Positions 29,808 through 42,262 of a stretch of DNA of 64,000 bases are shown here, piece by piece; position 1 is the first letter of the stretch; the number at the start of each line of letters is the position of its first letter. The stretch is from NCBI GenBank assembly GCA_947359465.1, contig OX375883.1, forward strand, positions 88,778,911 to 88,842,910. Reading direction: 5' to 3'. The position numbers and the translations under genes were made by a program. The notes beneath the pieces were generated by a model. It worked only from the letters and a program-made list of their open reading frames with translations. It did not search any database and was not told where the DNA came from. The stretch comes from Metellina segmentata. Taxonomy: Eukaryota; Arthropoda; Arachnida; Araneae; Tetragnathidae.

Positions 29808-32765
29808 TTAAAATTTCTTAGCTAGTATGCGCATTGTAGAGCTTTTACTAGCTAGTTCAGGTTTGTGTCGGTTATCTTTAGAGAATTTAACCTCCCTGTT
29901 CTTTTTTAGGCCAAATATTTTAAGCCTAAATGACACAAACCGATTTTGAATTTTTTGCTTCATAGCATGGCAATCTGGTATAAATACAGCTTTTATATTA
30001 ACATCTTCATTTATTTTTGTTTTAACAAAATCACTGCAATTTCCATCATAATTCAATACATATGGTTCAAGCGATTTGAATAGAAGTTCAAGTCGTAAAA
30101 AGAATTAATAAAAAATATCTTCTTTGATAAAAAAACAAGCACTCATTTTTGAATTGCTTGAGAGCAACTAACTTTGCACATACAGCATGGTTATCTTCTT
30201 TAGTGGCCACAAAACTGAAACAAGTAGGACAGGTGCTATGTTTTTTTTTGAATAGTTGACATCAAGTATCCAGAAATATAGTACAGGCATTTTTCTTCCA
30301 ATTTAGTCAGATTTACAGATGACTTGTCCCAACTTTTTGGTAAGACAATTTTAGACTTTTTCTGTTTAGGAAAATCATGATTTGCTGCTAAAATGCCAGA
30401 TAAAAATTTTCCATCATCATTGCAATAGCTTCCTGTATTACAGTGTTTTAAGTATTGGGCAACGGAAATCAACTTTAAGTTGTTTTTAAATTGTAAAGCA
30501 TTTGGAATAACTTGTTTGGATCTAATAAGACCAAAAAGATTTTCCAACGAGTCTTGGCTGAATCTAGAAGTTAGCAAAAATTTAAAATCTTTTTCACCAA
30601 GCAGGTCATCTTGAAGATTTAGGATAGCTGTGGTTGATATAATCACTCCTGTTTGGATGGGTTTCCAAAAAGCTTTTTCTGCAGAATTTAGGATCTTTAT
30701 ATTTTGAAATAGATCAACCACTTCTTCCAAAAAAGTTAGACTTTCTAAATACCTGTCTACATTTAGTTTGCTCAGTGCTGTACAAGGATATCTAGAAGTC
30801 ATTAAATTGAACCATTTGTCAATGGTCTTTAAGAACCATGAAGTAGTTAAAATGGAGTTATCACCTTGTTCTTCAGCTAGTAATTTTAAAGCAACACTTA
30901 CATCATGGCTCAGAACATTCGATGCACGTGTAACTTTCATTTTATCAAAATGTTTGTCATTTAAATGATCTTTAGTTAGCTTAGGAGCAAGCTTGAGTTA
31001 AATATTTTCTTGATAATTCGCCAAATCTTCCAAATGCTTGGGATCAACTATTGGACTTTGTAGATTATATCTATTTTGAATTGCTGGAGGTAAAATAAAC
31101 TGCTTATTTGTTAAGAGGGAGGTTCTAATATTTTTGAATAGATGTGGAACATCAGCCAAAAAATTTATTTTCCGTGAGGAATCGCATGGATGAACAATGA
31201 TACAATTAGTTTGACGATTTCGCCCAGCAGTGATTCCAAAGGATTTCCACATTGCTTGGTTACAAGAGCCCATGTCAGATGTAATACTGACAATATTTAA
31301 ACCAAGATTTTCTGTTTCTCTTATTATTTCCAAAATAATATTTTTTAAATGTGGGTCCATCTGCTTGACCATTTGTAAAAAAATAAGCAATGACTTGCTT
31401 CCAACGAGTGGATAGGCCACCTAACATAAAAACCAAAGCATGATTTGCCTTTCCACTCTGACCTGGAAAGGTGGCTTCACCAAAATAACTGTTAGTCCCC
31501 AAGTCATATTCCACACCTTCAGTTATTGACATTTCATCCAACATTAAAGAACAACATTTTTGCTGAACTGTTTCGAAGCAGCTTACTTTGATCTTAAGGA
31601 ATTGAAAAACTTCGTGCAATATTCCACTTCGAAATTTTAAATTTTGCAATCTTCGTTGAAGTGTTCTGCAAGATGGAAAAGGCAATTGCAAATGTAAAAG
31701 ATTCTTATAGCCTTTAATACCACAAGAAAACTTTAAACCTAGAGCAGTTTCCACAGTCTTCGGAGACCACTTTTTAAAGGCCCTACGTTTTCGCTGCATT
31801 GCTTCCAACTGGTCTTCATTAAATATATTTGCAAGATTGTTAACACCCAATCTTCTACTTTTCGATAGTTGCACAGATTTTTTTCGAAGTTTAAGTTTCA
31901 AAATCTCATTTTCTTTTATCAATTTCGTAATTGTTTCATGAGCTGACTCTAACATCTTCTTTAAATCAGTTATAATATGGGGGTCACAATGTTCCTCGCC
32001 GGCTTCATTTTCTTCATTCTCAAAATTTTCTGTTGCCTTTAACCTTTTGATCGGAGAAATATTTCGCTCCATAGGCAATTTTCTTTTGTGCTGCATAGGA
32101 GCATGATGAAATATACTAGGGACAGCATCAGGTTTCAATTTTCTTTTGGAATCAGCTCTTTTGGCCTCCCACTGATCAGCATCAAAGTGAACCTAACACA
32201 AAAGTAATCATTAATAATTTGTTGACTTTAATATGCAAGAGTACCATTAACTGTTAGTATGTTTCTCAGAATGTTAATTATTTATTTGAGATGTTATTCC
32301 TTCAATGGAAGCTATATATAACCAGAAAAGTGGGCATATTCTATACCATTGTTTACTGTTATTACAAGCACTTAAATTTTAAAGTAGGTAATTATGTAAT
32401 GCTGATAAAAGAGTAAAATCTTGACCAATTTGTTTAACATGTAAGGACTGATGCATAAACAGTAGCATGTATTTACAAGAAGGGTTATTATAGAACTTAA
32501 AACTAGTAAATGTAATATTTTTAAGTTATTTTATAATTAAAAAAAATAGAAATTACATAATTAAAATGGTTACAATTTAGTTAAATTACTATTCACAACA
32601 CTTATCACTTACTTCACATAAATAACATCGGTCAGTTGGTACCCAGTTCTGTCTTTTCACCTTGATTGCCCATAAAGCTCTGCGTTCAGAATCCCTTGGA
32701 AACACTTTTAAAAGATGACCTTGCTCTGACCTGTTAGTGCAATTCACTGCAGAGCAACCAGGCAT
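29808..32765 (-). pseudogene. P-element transposase (THAP9-like), spliced, with lesions
   Basis: Exon 1 is 32613-32765 (51 codons, ATG at 32763-32765), with donor GTAAGTG. Exon 2 starts at 32192 after acceptor TTAG. Joining them completes the THAP finger: GCSAVNC at residues 3-9 and CYLCEVHF across the junction (C-x4-C ... C-x2-H), phase 0. A coiled-coil-like charged stretch follows, then the P-type transposase core (FPSCRTLQRRL, LMLDEM, VSITSDMGSCNQAMWKSFGI) and a C-terminal domain ending at 29808 (STMRILAKKF). Visible lesions: an extra A in the A run at 31341-31346, TAA at 30998-31000, an extra A near 30240-30248, and a frame change near 30100. The protein would excise and reinsert the element; the damage is mostly homopolymer indels. 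Confidence 0.9.
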
Positions 32766-33844
32766 GTTTATTCTAAGTCTCAGTTATTCTAGAAAAATAA
32801 AGACCAAGATAAGCTTATGTAGGTCAAAACAAAAATAGTCAACAGCATCAGTACACATTTGTTAAAAAAATGTATCAAATTTTCAGATGAAAGAATGGAA
32901 TAAATAGATTGAAAATAAATTATGAGCAAATAAACAAATGAATGTTAGCATAAAAATACAAGACTTATCTCAAGATAAAAATTGTTAACAGCATCAGCAC
33001 TCATTTGCATCCAAATCCACAGATGAATGTTGAAGTGGTGGTTTTGTTCAGAGACCTAGCTGCAAAAAAAGATGAAAGTTTGCATCAAAAATAACACTTT
33101 TATAAAAACATTTATCTTTATTCTTTTAAAACAAAGCATGGTTGCACTTTACTCTCTACTTTACTAATGATTAAATTCGGCAAAGGCAATTGTAAACCTT
33201 TCATAAGGGAATAGCTAAAAAAAACCAACACATAATCAGAAGCCTAACTACCTTTGGCGCGAAATTTACATCGCCAAAGTCGAATTTCAATGTCGTCTGC
33301 TACAATCGTCTGAAAGTTGAACATTTCAATTAAAATATCATTCCAGGGAGAACAAAAGGAATTGGATTGTTTTAATATGGATACATACGGTATAAATAAA
33401 TCATATAAAAGCCCACTTACCTGCGTACTTGTTGGGATGAATTGAACAACGTGCTAACTTAGATTGCGTGAAATACCATGTTGTCCGAAAAAAGTGATTT
33501 TCTTTAAACGTCTTCAAATTTATGCTGAAAAAACACTAAATTAATAATAAATAAACATTTTAGAACACGAAACTGAACATGAAAAGGCTATATTTTCTTC
33601 TAAATATAACGAAAAGAACGTTTTTCTCGTACTCACAAAAAGTTCCTATGTTAAGTCTATGGGAGCTTGAAAAAATCCGCCTCGGGCGGTAGAAAAGGTC
33701 TCTAAGCCAATCAGAAAGTGTTTCCCGTATGTCGCCACTCTTACTATATAGGTACTCTAGTATGGATAAAGAATATACACAGTTGGGAGGATATTCTTTT
33801 CTATACTTTCAAAATTATTTTCGTTAATTTCTTAAATTATTTTC

Positions 33845-34030
33845 TTGGGTTGGTGTGGAAGTTTGGAGAGTGGGGTGCCATCTCAGGTGTTGCTTCGTCA
33901 TCTGACCGTGGTTCAAAATTACGAGGTGTCGTCCTCGGATCTTTCCCTTAAGGGACTGATCCCGGACCGTCGTCAATAACCCGTTGTGTTGCTCTGGTAC
34001 GACGTTAACTAAAATTACCTTACCTTACCC
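33845..34030 (+). mobile_element. tRNA-derived SINE, 5'-truncated
   Basis: 186 bp of the SINE body with an ACCTT-type tail (TTACCTTACC), flanked by a perfect 14-bp target duplication CTTAAATTATTTTC (33831-33844 and 34031-34044). The head is missing, so truncation occurred at insertion, as for LINE-driven retroposition. Confidence 0.92.
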
Positions 34031-34044
34031 CTTAAATTATTTTC

Positions 34045-35499
34045 CGCTAACCTATAACGATGTTTTTCAAAGAAATTCGTCCTTGGTGACATAAAAAAGG
34101 CTTGCCAAAAAATACGATTAATGGCGTCGCCACAAAAAATCTCTATGAAAGTGGATCCTTTAAAGCAGTCTGAAGAGTAAAATAAAATGCATAGTTAGTC
34201 ACATTGATTTTCATATGTATATCCTTCATTTCACTCTTTATGGAAATGGCTAATGCTTTTGTGTGCCTGATTTCACAAACTATGATACGATTTTTTTTTT
34301 AATAATTATCCATTTGTTTTAATGGGCGACTATAGAATAGAACGAAAAATATTTTATGTGGATAAAGAAATCCTTAATATTTAGGTATAAAATAAATATA
34401 TATAAAAAAATACTTGAAAATAGTTAGAAACTTGAGGTAGGCAAACACTTCTGTTAAATAATTGACTAGATTTTTCTGTCACGCTAAATTTGTTTCTGCA
34501 ACGGAGTGTTTACTGTACGTATTCCAAATGCAACGTCACTTCGCGTGCTTTTCAAAAACTATTTCAGCACCTTGTCAGTAAAAATTCTCAATAATGTATT
34601 GAGAATTGAAAAAGACATTATGAATGGAAAGGTGATTAGGAACGACACTTACATTAAACGAACATCGCCAAAACGACATTAAACTATATTTTGAGGTAAT
34701 CTCGATATGTATCATACGAGAGCATTTGGATAGCGGAAGTAAAAGTATTTTTCTGGCCCCCTGGTTTGTCTGTTTTTTAAAAATCAATTTCAAACAGAAA
34801 AATATAATTTTTTTCGAAGAAACGTCAAATAATAACAGCCAATGTGTTCGCAAGGGTACTATAAAAGTGGTCAGAAAAAAAGAAGTTCGTAGATGTTAAT
34901 GACAGCTTTCACATAGTACCTACACAATTTTCTTCTATTTTTAAAATTTGTTAATCAATTCTTGTCAAAGTGAATAAAAAAATCGTCGAGGAAACAGACG
35001 ATTCGATGATCACTGAAAGTAAACCTAAAAATTCGTTATCGCAAAAAAATATTCCATTAAGAGAGTTGGAACCGAAATTTTTCAAAAATGTCCATTTTGA
35101 GATTTTTATATGTTTTGAATCGTCTATTTATTCCCTTTCCAATCATGTATCGCTTTTTTCTGTAACTTAATTAGAAGTATATAAAAATGTAGTTTTAACA
35201 TATGAAGAAGAGAAACAAGAACTAAATCTTTCAAAGTAAAGTGACTATGCGTCTGCGGATTTTAACTTGTTTTATAAGGCAGACCTCAACAATGTATTTT
35301 ATTTCAACTGTAGTTAGAATCTTCATTCTAATTGCAGCTGTAACCTCTAATCCATGTTTTGAAAATAAAATCATAAATCAGCGCGTGCTTATACAATAAA
35401 TTTCACCTGCATCTCTTGCGTTTTCAATTTAGTTTCTGCATTTAAGTATCAAATTGTTTTGCTAATCAGTTTGATATATTTTTAAATATGGGTTGCCCA
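34045..35499. other. No gene; diverged repeat shared with 60310-60480
   Basis: AT-rich. The stretch around 34640-34770 (CGACACTTAC, GTATCATACGA, TAGCGGAAGT) is a diverged relative of 60320-60420. No open frame is supported. Confidence 0.45.
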
Positions 35500-35752
35500 C
35501 AAGTAGAGCATTTAAAAAACGTAAAGGACAGTAAAAATGCCAGTAATTGAAAAATTAGGGATTGAAGCAGGTGAATACTTTAAGGTTATGCGCCTCGACA
35601 GCGAGAGGATAACGAAGGCCAAATATGCCTTTTTACAACAAACTAAAGCCAAAAGAGTGGAAAGGAGGTTAAAAAAGAAGAGGATGATCTACAAAGAGAT
35701 AGCACAATTTCTGAGTATGGTTATGGAATGTATTAATTGGTATGTTTTTTAA
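35500..35752 (+). pseudogene. Mutator-like transposase, C-terminal fragment
   Basis: A 71-codon frame with KLGIEAGEYFKVMRLDSERI followed by a KAKYAFLQQTKAKRVERRLKK region. The motif 'leucine-Gly-Ile...Gly...D-x2-R-I-x3-KY...RR-x-KKR' closes many Mutator-like domain transposases in arthropods. The frame upstream is not open, and the catalytic core is gone. Confidence 0.5.
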
Positions 35753-36177
35753 CTTTAAATACTTTTTTCTCAAAATGTGTTTTCTATGTTCGATGTACCT
35801 TTTTTCAAAAACTTACATGTATTTTAATATAATGTTTTTTACAAGTTCCACATGTGCCTAACGATGTACTGAAATGAGCTTTTAAAAGTAACTTGTATGC
35901 TTATTTTTTGAAAGCTTTTTTTTTACAAAAAAAAATGTTAATTTTTGAAAATTTTTGAAGTGATTTATAGGAAAACCATTATAAAAAAAAATCTAGAGTG
36001 ATTGTCTTTGAAAGCTCATTTTAGTAAAGTAACAAGTGTTCTTTTTGTATACAAAAAAAATTCCAGACCTCTATGTGTGGTAGGTTCTGAGAAAAGGTAC
36101 ATCAAAATATGCCAATTTAACATAGCTAGTATAGGAGGTTTCGACTCCCCTTAATGTATTTTGAAAATTTTATTTAA

Positions 36178-36575
36178 ATAGTAACAAATTTTGCTTTTTA
36201 ATCTTTAAAACTCTGTTTAATTCATAATCTTGTAGATCTTCCAAAATGTCTCCGTAGAACCATTTGGGAATAACAGCAAAAAAATATAGTGCGAAAAACA
36301 TTCCACTAATGTAATTTGCATAATTGTATGTGAATCGAAACACAATTTACATTTTAATCTATAAAACACTGTTTCCTTCACATGCGACCTGGGTCAAAAC
36401 CTTGTAGATCTCCAAAATGGCTCAATTGAACAATTTGGGAATAACAGCAAAAATAGAGCTGAACAAACATTCTGTTAATTCCTGTAATTAGCAAATATTC
36501 CAGTAATTTGTATAATAGTATGTAAATAGAAACAAACTGCTATTCAATCTCTAAAATACTGTTTAATGCATACAC
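36178..36575 (+). repeat. Degenerate tandem repeat, period about 155-190 bp
   Basis: Two and a partial third unit, each containing AATCTNTAAAAnNCTGTTT followed by CTTGTAGATCTNCCAAAATG and TTTGGGAATAACAGCAAA. Anchors are at 36200, 36356 and 36546. A similar duplication of about 175 bp follows at 36650-36880 (CATCGA(C/T)TGA...GATTTAAT...GAAGTGGT). Confidence 0.7.
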
Positions 36576-37685
36576 CATCTACCAGTTGAGAGGATCTTCG
36601 TAAGATAGACTAGGTCTTAAGGCTAGTGCAGGAAGGGTGAAATAATCGTGTACAACATCGACTGATATTGTTATGATTTAATTATAATTTTGATCATGCA
36701 CCGATCCTTATTAGAGTTTTCTTGAATTTCAAAGTGGTAATTTTTAAAGAAATGTGCGGTTAAATATGATTAAACTGCAAATTTTGACGTGAAAGTGCTA
36801 CAATTATGTAAAATATCGATTGAAATTGTTTCGATTTAATATCAATCCCTTTAGGAGCTTTCTGGAATTGCGAAGTGGTTGGTAACTGCTGTCGCTTTCG
36901 TCCCCGAGCGAAGCAAAATCCGTGCTAATGACGCCAATAGTAGAATCCGTTTGTTGAAGTTGTTATACTAGCCCCCTAATTAACCTAATAGACTCCTCCA
37001 AAATCACGTGACTCGACTGCCAAGTTGAGGAAGCTGGGCTACATAGTACAGATCAGTATTTTCCATTTTCAAATGTAAAACCTCGTTTTTTGGCTATTTC
37101 CCACACATACCATTATTCGTAAGTTCAAAAAATACTTTTTGTTGAAAGGTGAGGTGTGTGTGTTTCAATATTTTTTACATCTTTCGCAATAAAATGCATT
37201 AATGTACCTAATACCAAAGAAGGAATAGCATAGTTATTTTCCCAAGAGATGACAGTTTTCCATACAGATTCCAATCCTGATTTGTGATTCCAGTCTCAAC
37301 TCTGAGTTCGACCTTTGGTTTCAAAGTGAAACTGAACCGTGGAAATGGTGACTACGATATAGGAAGTATATTCTATATTGTGCACATAAATGTGTGCTGA
37401 AACTAACAGTACATATAACTGAATACCCCATACCAATAAAAATGATAACAACCTAAGACTACCCCGAATTCATAACGGTTTCAACTGTTTGAATAAATAT
37501 TTACTAAAAATATCATTTACTCTAATCAATTTTTTCAATATAAAATAAACTACAATCATTAGGCATAAATAACTTTCCGGGTAGTAATAAACTATCAATT
37601 TTCAAAACAGATAAGATTGGACATGCTTTGTTATTCCAATATTTTTAAATAACATAATCAAATTTTTAATTTGCCTCGAGTAATC
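36576..37685. other. No gene recognised
   Basis: Repeat-like AT-rich DNA. The string GCTGTCGCTTTCGTCCCCGA near 36889 looks like part of a dispersed repeat, but no second copy lies in this window. Confidence 0.5.
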
Positions 37686-38073
37686 ACCTGTGCAGATGCG
37701 AATGCTGTCGCCAGGCGAAGGATCTACAACCAGCATTTTAGCAAGGCAACAATCCCCGATCTAAACTGCCCAAGAAACCTCTCCTCTACAATAACTAGGC
37801 TACGTACTGGACATTTCAAAAGGCATGAAGATTTCACTAACTAATATAAAATCCTATCCCATCTGCAGGTACTGTCCCCAATCGCAACTAACTCCAGATC
37901 ATGTTTTCGACTGTCGGGCCATTATCGGTTCCCTCTTTCAACTTGGAGCACCCCCAATCGAAATCCACCATAGCCATCGAGCTCCAGAACTTGCAGATCT
38001 TGTCACCAAGGCTTTTGGAGGACTCTAAACTTTTGCACTAGTACGGTATGCATAGACACGACAACAACAACAA
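37686..38073 (+). mobile_element. LINE F3, 3' end only
   Basis: Plus-strand remnant of a further non-LTR family. One frame reads NAVARRRIYNQHFSKATIPD and TITRLRTGHF (end of RNase H and start of the C-terminal region). A shifted frame has SYPICRYCPQSQLTPDHVFDC, a C-x2-C-x8-H-x3-C zinc knuckle, then a stop at 38026-38028. The 3' end is a GACAACAACAACA tail. One frameshift separates the two parts. It shares no 3' hairpin with F1/F2. Confidence 0.75.
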
Positions 38074-38365
38074 ATTTGTAATGGTTATCTCATTACAAAT
38101 ATATTTTGGAGTTTTAAACATTGAAAGGATGTGCCTATTTAAATTTTTAACAAAAGCTATTTATTCTATGTACCGAAATATGCACCTCAGTTAAATATAT
38201 TCTATTGAACGATAGAATATATTTTATCTCAATTATCGATAATTTTTTTAAGGACTAAAAATGTAAAAAATTAGTTCTGTTATTAGCACAAGCACTGGTG
38301 TTAAATACAACTTTACTTTTATTTTCTGTGTTTTCTTAATTTATTTCATAATTTTGTGGCATATA

Positions 38366-39490
38366 CAGGGTGTTTCGAAACTCATGGACAAAAATTTAAG
38401 GGGTGATAGAAAACATATAAACATGCAATTTTCACCACACAATGCATCGGCGGAGAGCAAGCGGTGAACCGCTAGACGGCGCTGTAATGGAAAGCATAAA
38501 GCGCGAGTTTTCTTACACATCGTCATTTCTGCCGTGGATTTCAGAAGACATGGCGACGTACAGTAATCAGGAGAAGGCGGACATGCATTTTATGTATGGT
38601 CTTGCGAATGGGAATGCTCTGGAAGTCGAAAGATTGTACAGGCAGCGTTTCCCGAGAGGACATGTGCCAGACCGAAAAATGTTTGAGCGATTGCATCGGT
38701 GCCTGTGCGAAACGGGATCCTTTGTCACCGGCATGCATGATACAGGGCGTGGCAGAAGTATGCGGATGCCACAAGTTGTAGAGGACATTCTGCAAAGAGT
38801 GGAAGATCGTCCGGATATTAGCACGCGAAAGGTTTCCCGTACCGTAAATGTGCCCCACTCGATTGTTTCAATAGTACTACAGGACGAAGGATTACACCCC
38901 AACCATGCATAGAAAGTGCAAGCCTTGATACCTGCAGATTATGCGCCGCGTGTCGAGTTTGCTCGGGTTTTTTTTTACAACAGCTAGCAGCGCAGCCTGA
39001 TTTTAGTGCACTTGTGTTATTCACGGATGAATGCACCTTTACTCGTGAAGTCATTTCTAATACGCACAACCGTCATGTGTGGGCATCTAACAGTCCGTAC
39101 GACACACGGCCGGAATTGTGTGTGACCATTTGATCGGCCCATACCTTCTGCCGTTCCGACTGGACGGCAGAACATACCTCACATTTTTACAACAGGTATT
39201 GCTGGACTTACTTCAACCTGTTGCAAACAATATACAAGCACGTATGTGGTTCCAGCATGACGGAGCACCACCCCATTTCAGCTTGGATATGAGGAGCGCT
39301 TTAGACGCTAAATTCCCAGGGCGATGGATTGGTCGGGGTGGTCCCACACCTTGGCCGACACGCTCACCCGATCTCTCTTGTTTGTACTTTTTCCTGTGGG
39401 ACCGTTTGAAAAGTCTCGTCTACGAAGGCCCCATCGACTCCGACGAGGACCTAGTTGCCAGGATTTCTGTTGATGTCAGTGCCGTCCGTT
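38366..39490 (+). mobile_element. Tc1/mariner DD41D element, truncated and inactive
   Basis: Starts with CAGGGTGTTTCGAAACTCAT after a TA at 38364-38365. The transposase frames (38551-38910, about 38972-39130, 39118-39480) align with the intact one at 18944-20020. Lesions: a stop at 38910, a frameshift at the T run near 38968, and a small deletion before DHLIGPYLLP. The third catalytic Asp is replaced: SPDLSCLYFFLW has Tyr where the intact copy has Asp. The 3' end and right inverted repeat are missing; coding homology ends near 39490. Confidence 0.9.
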
Positions 39491-39562
39491 TTCATTTGAA
39501 TTCCAAATTGTTCTAGTTCTGATTCCAGAGGTACTGAATAACTTTACTGTAGCACATCAAAT

Positions 39563-39735
39563 TTGTGTTTGAAAAATATCTTTTGGAATATCATACTTTG
39601 TAAACAATCGCTTCCGCTAGGAGACATGTTCTTATTGATGCGAGCGAAGCGAGTAAGATTCGCGCCGCGAACCAATGAGGACTGCAAAGCAATCCTCCAG
39701 GGGTTGTCGAGCTTTAGCGGGCCCCTAGTTTTATT
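39563..39735 (-). repeat. Palindrome-rich repeat, copy 1
   Basis: On the minus strand it is homologous to 59128-59300. It contains a run of short GC-rich inverted or mirror repeats (GAGGATTGC-TTT-GCAGTCCTC, GGTTCGCGGCGCGAA, CTCGCTTCGCTC) that stand out from the AT-rich surroundings, followed by CCTAGCGGAAGCGATTG. The copies agree over about 170 bp or more. Its nature is unknown. Confidence 0.75.
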
Positions 39736-40104
39736 GTTATTATTGTAATTCAATTACAAGAATAATCATGTAAAAAACAGAAATCCTTTGTTTAATGGAA
39801 ACAATGATATGCATAGAAGTAATATTGAAAACGTATTTTTGAACGATAACGGAGCATTTCTTAAGCTGAAACAATCACAACTTTATGAGCTTTCAAAGAG
39901 ATGACACGTATGACTTTTTTGCGGAATATATCTTCAGCAAACGGTATAGAATTCAACAGCAGCGAAATATTTTCAAGCCTCATCTACGCTCATATCCAAA
40001 ATTATCTTTACATACTTAAAAATAATTACATTCCATGAAATACCCAATCGATGGAATCCATTTTTGGATGGAATGTGTGAAAGACAAACCTAACTAGCAT
40101 TATA

Positions 40105-41795
40105 CAGTCAAAAGTGATCAAACGGTTTCTGACATGCAAATCGAGGCGCTATGTCATCCGACGGTGAATCAAGCGCTTTGCGCAAAGTGAATATCTGAGT
40201 GAATTTCTGTAATACAGCATTTGATTTCAGTGTGTAAGGACTCGAAACGGTTTGTTATGGCTCCGAACTATCATTTGGAAGAATATGTGAAGTGGCGCAT
40301 CATCGGCCGTTTAGAAGCGGGCAGACAATCCTGCAAGCAGAGAGATGTGTGAATATGTCAAGACAGACAGTTTCTGCGCTATGGAAACAATTTCAGAACT
40401 CTGGAACTGTTGTAAGGAGGCCTGGACTAGGTCGTAAACGTATAACTGCTTCTCAAGATCGATATATGGTAATAATTGCCCGTCATAACAGAAAGTGTAC
40501 TGCTCGGCAGTTAAGTTCAGAGTTTGCAGCTGCCACGTAAACTGTTGTATCACGGCAAACTGTAAACAGAAGGCTTAGTGAAAAAGATCTTTATGCCTGA
40601 AAGCCAAGTGTATGTGTTTCACTGTCTTCACAACACAAGAGGGATCGCTTTAATTGGTGCAAAGAACATGAGAACTGGAGTCAACACCAATGGACCCATG
40701 CTCTCTTTACTGGTGAGTCTAGTTTTAGTTTAACATATGATTCTAAGCGTTTTTACATCTGGAGACAGTCAGGAACGTGAAATCTTTCTTCAAATATTAT
40801 GGAATGCGACCGTTTTGGTAGTGAAGGTGTGATGGTGGACAATGAACAATAATGATCGACGAACGTACGCTCCTACACGTTTTTAACAGAGGATTTGTGA
40901 CAGGCAAGAGATATGGATCTGATTTTCAAAGGTGCATATATGGATCTGATTTTTCATTTATGGGCAATAATGTTGGTCCACATCGAGGAAACCTCGTTGA
41001 CGAATTCCTTGAAAATGAAATCATTGAGCGAATACCATGTTCAGCAAAATCTCTTGATCTGAACCCGACAGAGAATTTATGAGACTACCTTGGAAAAGCA
41101 GTTGCACGGAGACATCCTCCTCCTACAGATATAAATGCTCTGAAGACCTCATTACCTGAGGAAAGGAACATCATTCCCCAAACTGTGGTTAACAACATTA
41201 GTGCTAGCATGAAACTATGTTGTGATATGTGTATACAAGTCAGGGGCAGTCACATTCCATATTAAATTCATAAGCCCTAACGTTTTTCTGAGTTATTCTT
41301 TTTTTCTGAACTCCCGTTGTCACATGTTATTGCCATTTTTATTATTTCATGCTACAGTTTTATATCATATGCAGTGTTTTTAAATTTTTTCTTTGTATTT
41401 ATTTGTTATGTCTCATTCCACACAAATTCATAAAATTATAGTTCACGTTTTCTGAGAAATCCGTGATTCTACGCATCTTAGATAATTTTGTACACACCAG
41501 TCTATCTTTTCTATTTAGATCAATCTTTTGGAACACATAAGTAAGTACAATCTTAAAACACTGTATTTTTAAAAAATTGAGTTTGAAATTTTTTATACCT
41601 TATAACCAGCATGGCAGTGAGATAACATAGATGTTGATGCATTCTCTCACACCTCTATACATGTGATAAAAATGCTTTAAAATGATCGTAAACATATAGC
41701 TTCCATTAAGCAAGGATTGAAGCTTGGTATAAAATCCAGATCCGTTACTTATAAGTTGTACGCAAAAACGTTTTTGTCAATGAAACTTTTGACTG
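40105..41795 (+). mobile_element. Tc1-type transposon, degenerate
   Basis: 1691 bp with short inverted ends CAGTCAAAAGT (40105 and, inverted, 41785-41795) and TA on both sides (40103-40104 and 41796-41797). The length is typical of Tc1 elements. The transposase inside is broken. Confidence 0.78.
40258..41265 (+). pseudogene. Tc1-like transposase pseudogene
   Basis: From ATG at 40258: MAPNYHLEEYVKWRIIGRLE. After a frameshift, CVNMSRQTVSALWKQF and GTVVRRPGLGRKR (bipartite helix-turn-helix and the AT-hook-like GRKR), then TARQLSSEFAAAT, RDRFNWCKEHENW, and near the end DEFLENEIIERI and SLDLNPTENL (the SPDLNPIEN motif of DD34E enzymes with substitutions). Several stops and frameshifts. The first Asp motif has become FTGESSF, so it is also catalytically dead. 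Confidence 0.85.
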
Positions 41796-42262
41796 TATTT
41801 TAATTGTGAAATTTTCAATTGAACTGTTTTGTCCTTTTTAATTAGTAAAAGTAAAAAAATTACGTTTCGGAAAACTATTTTAATTTAAATTTTGGCTCAA
41901 ATAATTTTCTTACAGAATAAATGTTCGCGTAAAATCAAATCACATTTTAAAGAAAGCGCTGTCTCACTTTGTTACTTTGGACATGCTCCCTAACTCTTTG
42001 GAGATAACGGCTAAAGCTTAAGAAGTTGAATATTTATTAAATTGGATGTGCAGGAAATCATTTTTGATGTTGGAGACATTTTATATGTACACTAGCATTA
42101 TTGGCATTAAAATATAATCCTTACGGCATATAGGCTCAAACGGTATTACAATCAGATTCGAAGTAAAACTTTACGGGATCGTGTACTAAAGATACTGATA
42201 TCGCCCTTCTTCCCAAAGAAAATTTATGTAGGTTGAAGTGAGAGAGCAGTACAACCAAGATA

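Larger units (their letters stand above)
27338..33759 (-). mobile_element. P element, 6.4 kb, nearly complete
   Basis: Bounded by 30-bp terminal inverted repeats (27338-27367 and 33730-33759) with one mismatch and flanked by a perfect 8-bp target duplication GTATGGAT (27330-27337 and 33760-33767). Both lengths are as expected for the P superfamily (31-bp repeats and 8-bp duplications in the Drosophila element). Inside, on the minus strand, is a THAP-transposase gene with a proper intron. The left 2.4 kb is AT-rich, non-coding and carries a nested SINE (29129-29414). The gene has several lesions, so this copy is not autonomous as read. Confidence 0.95.
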
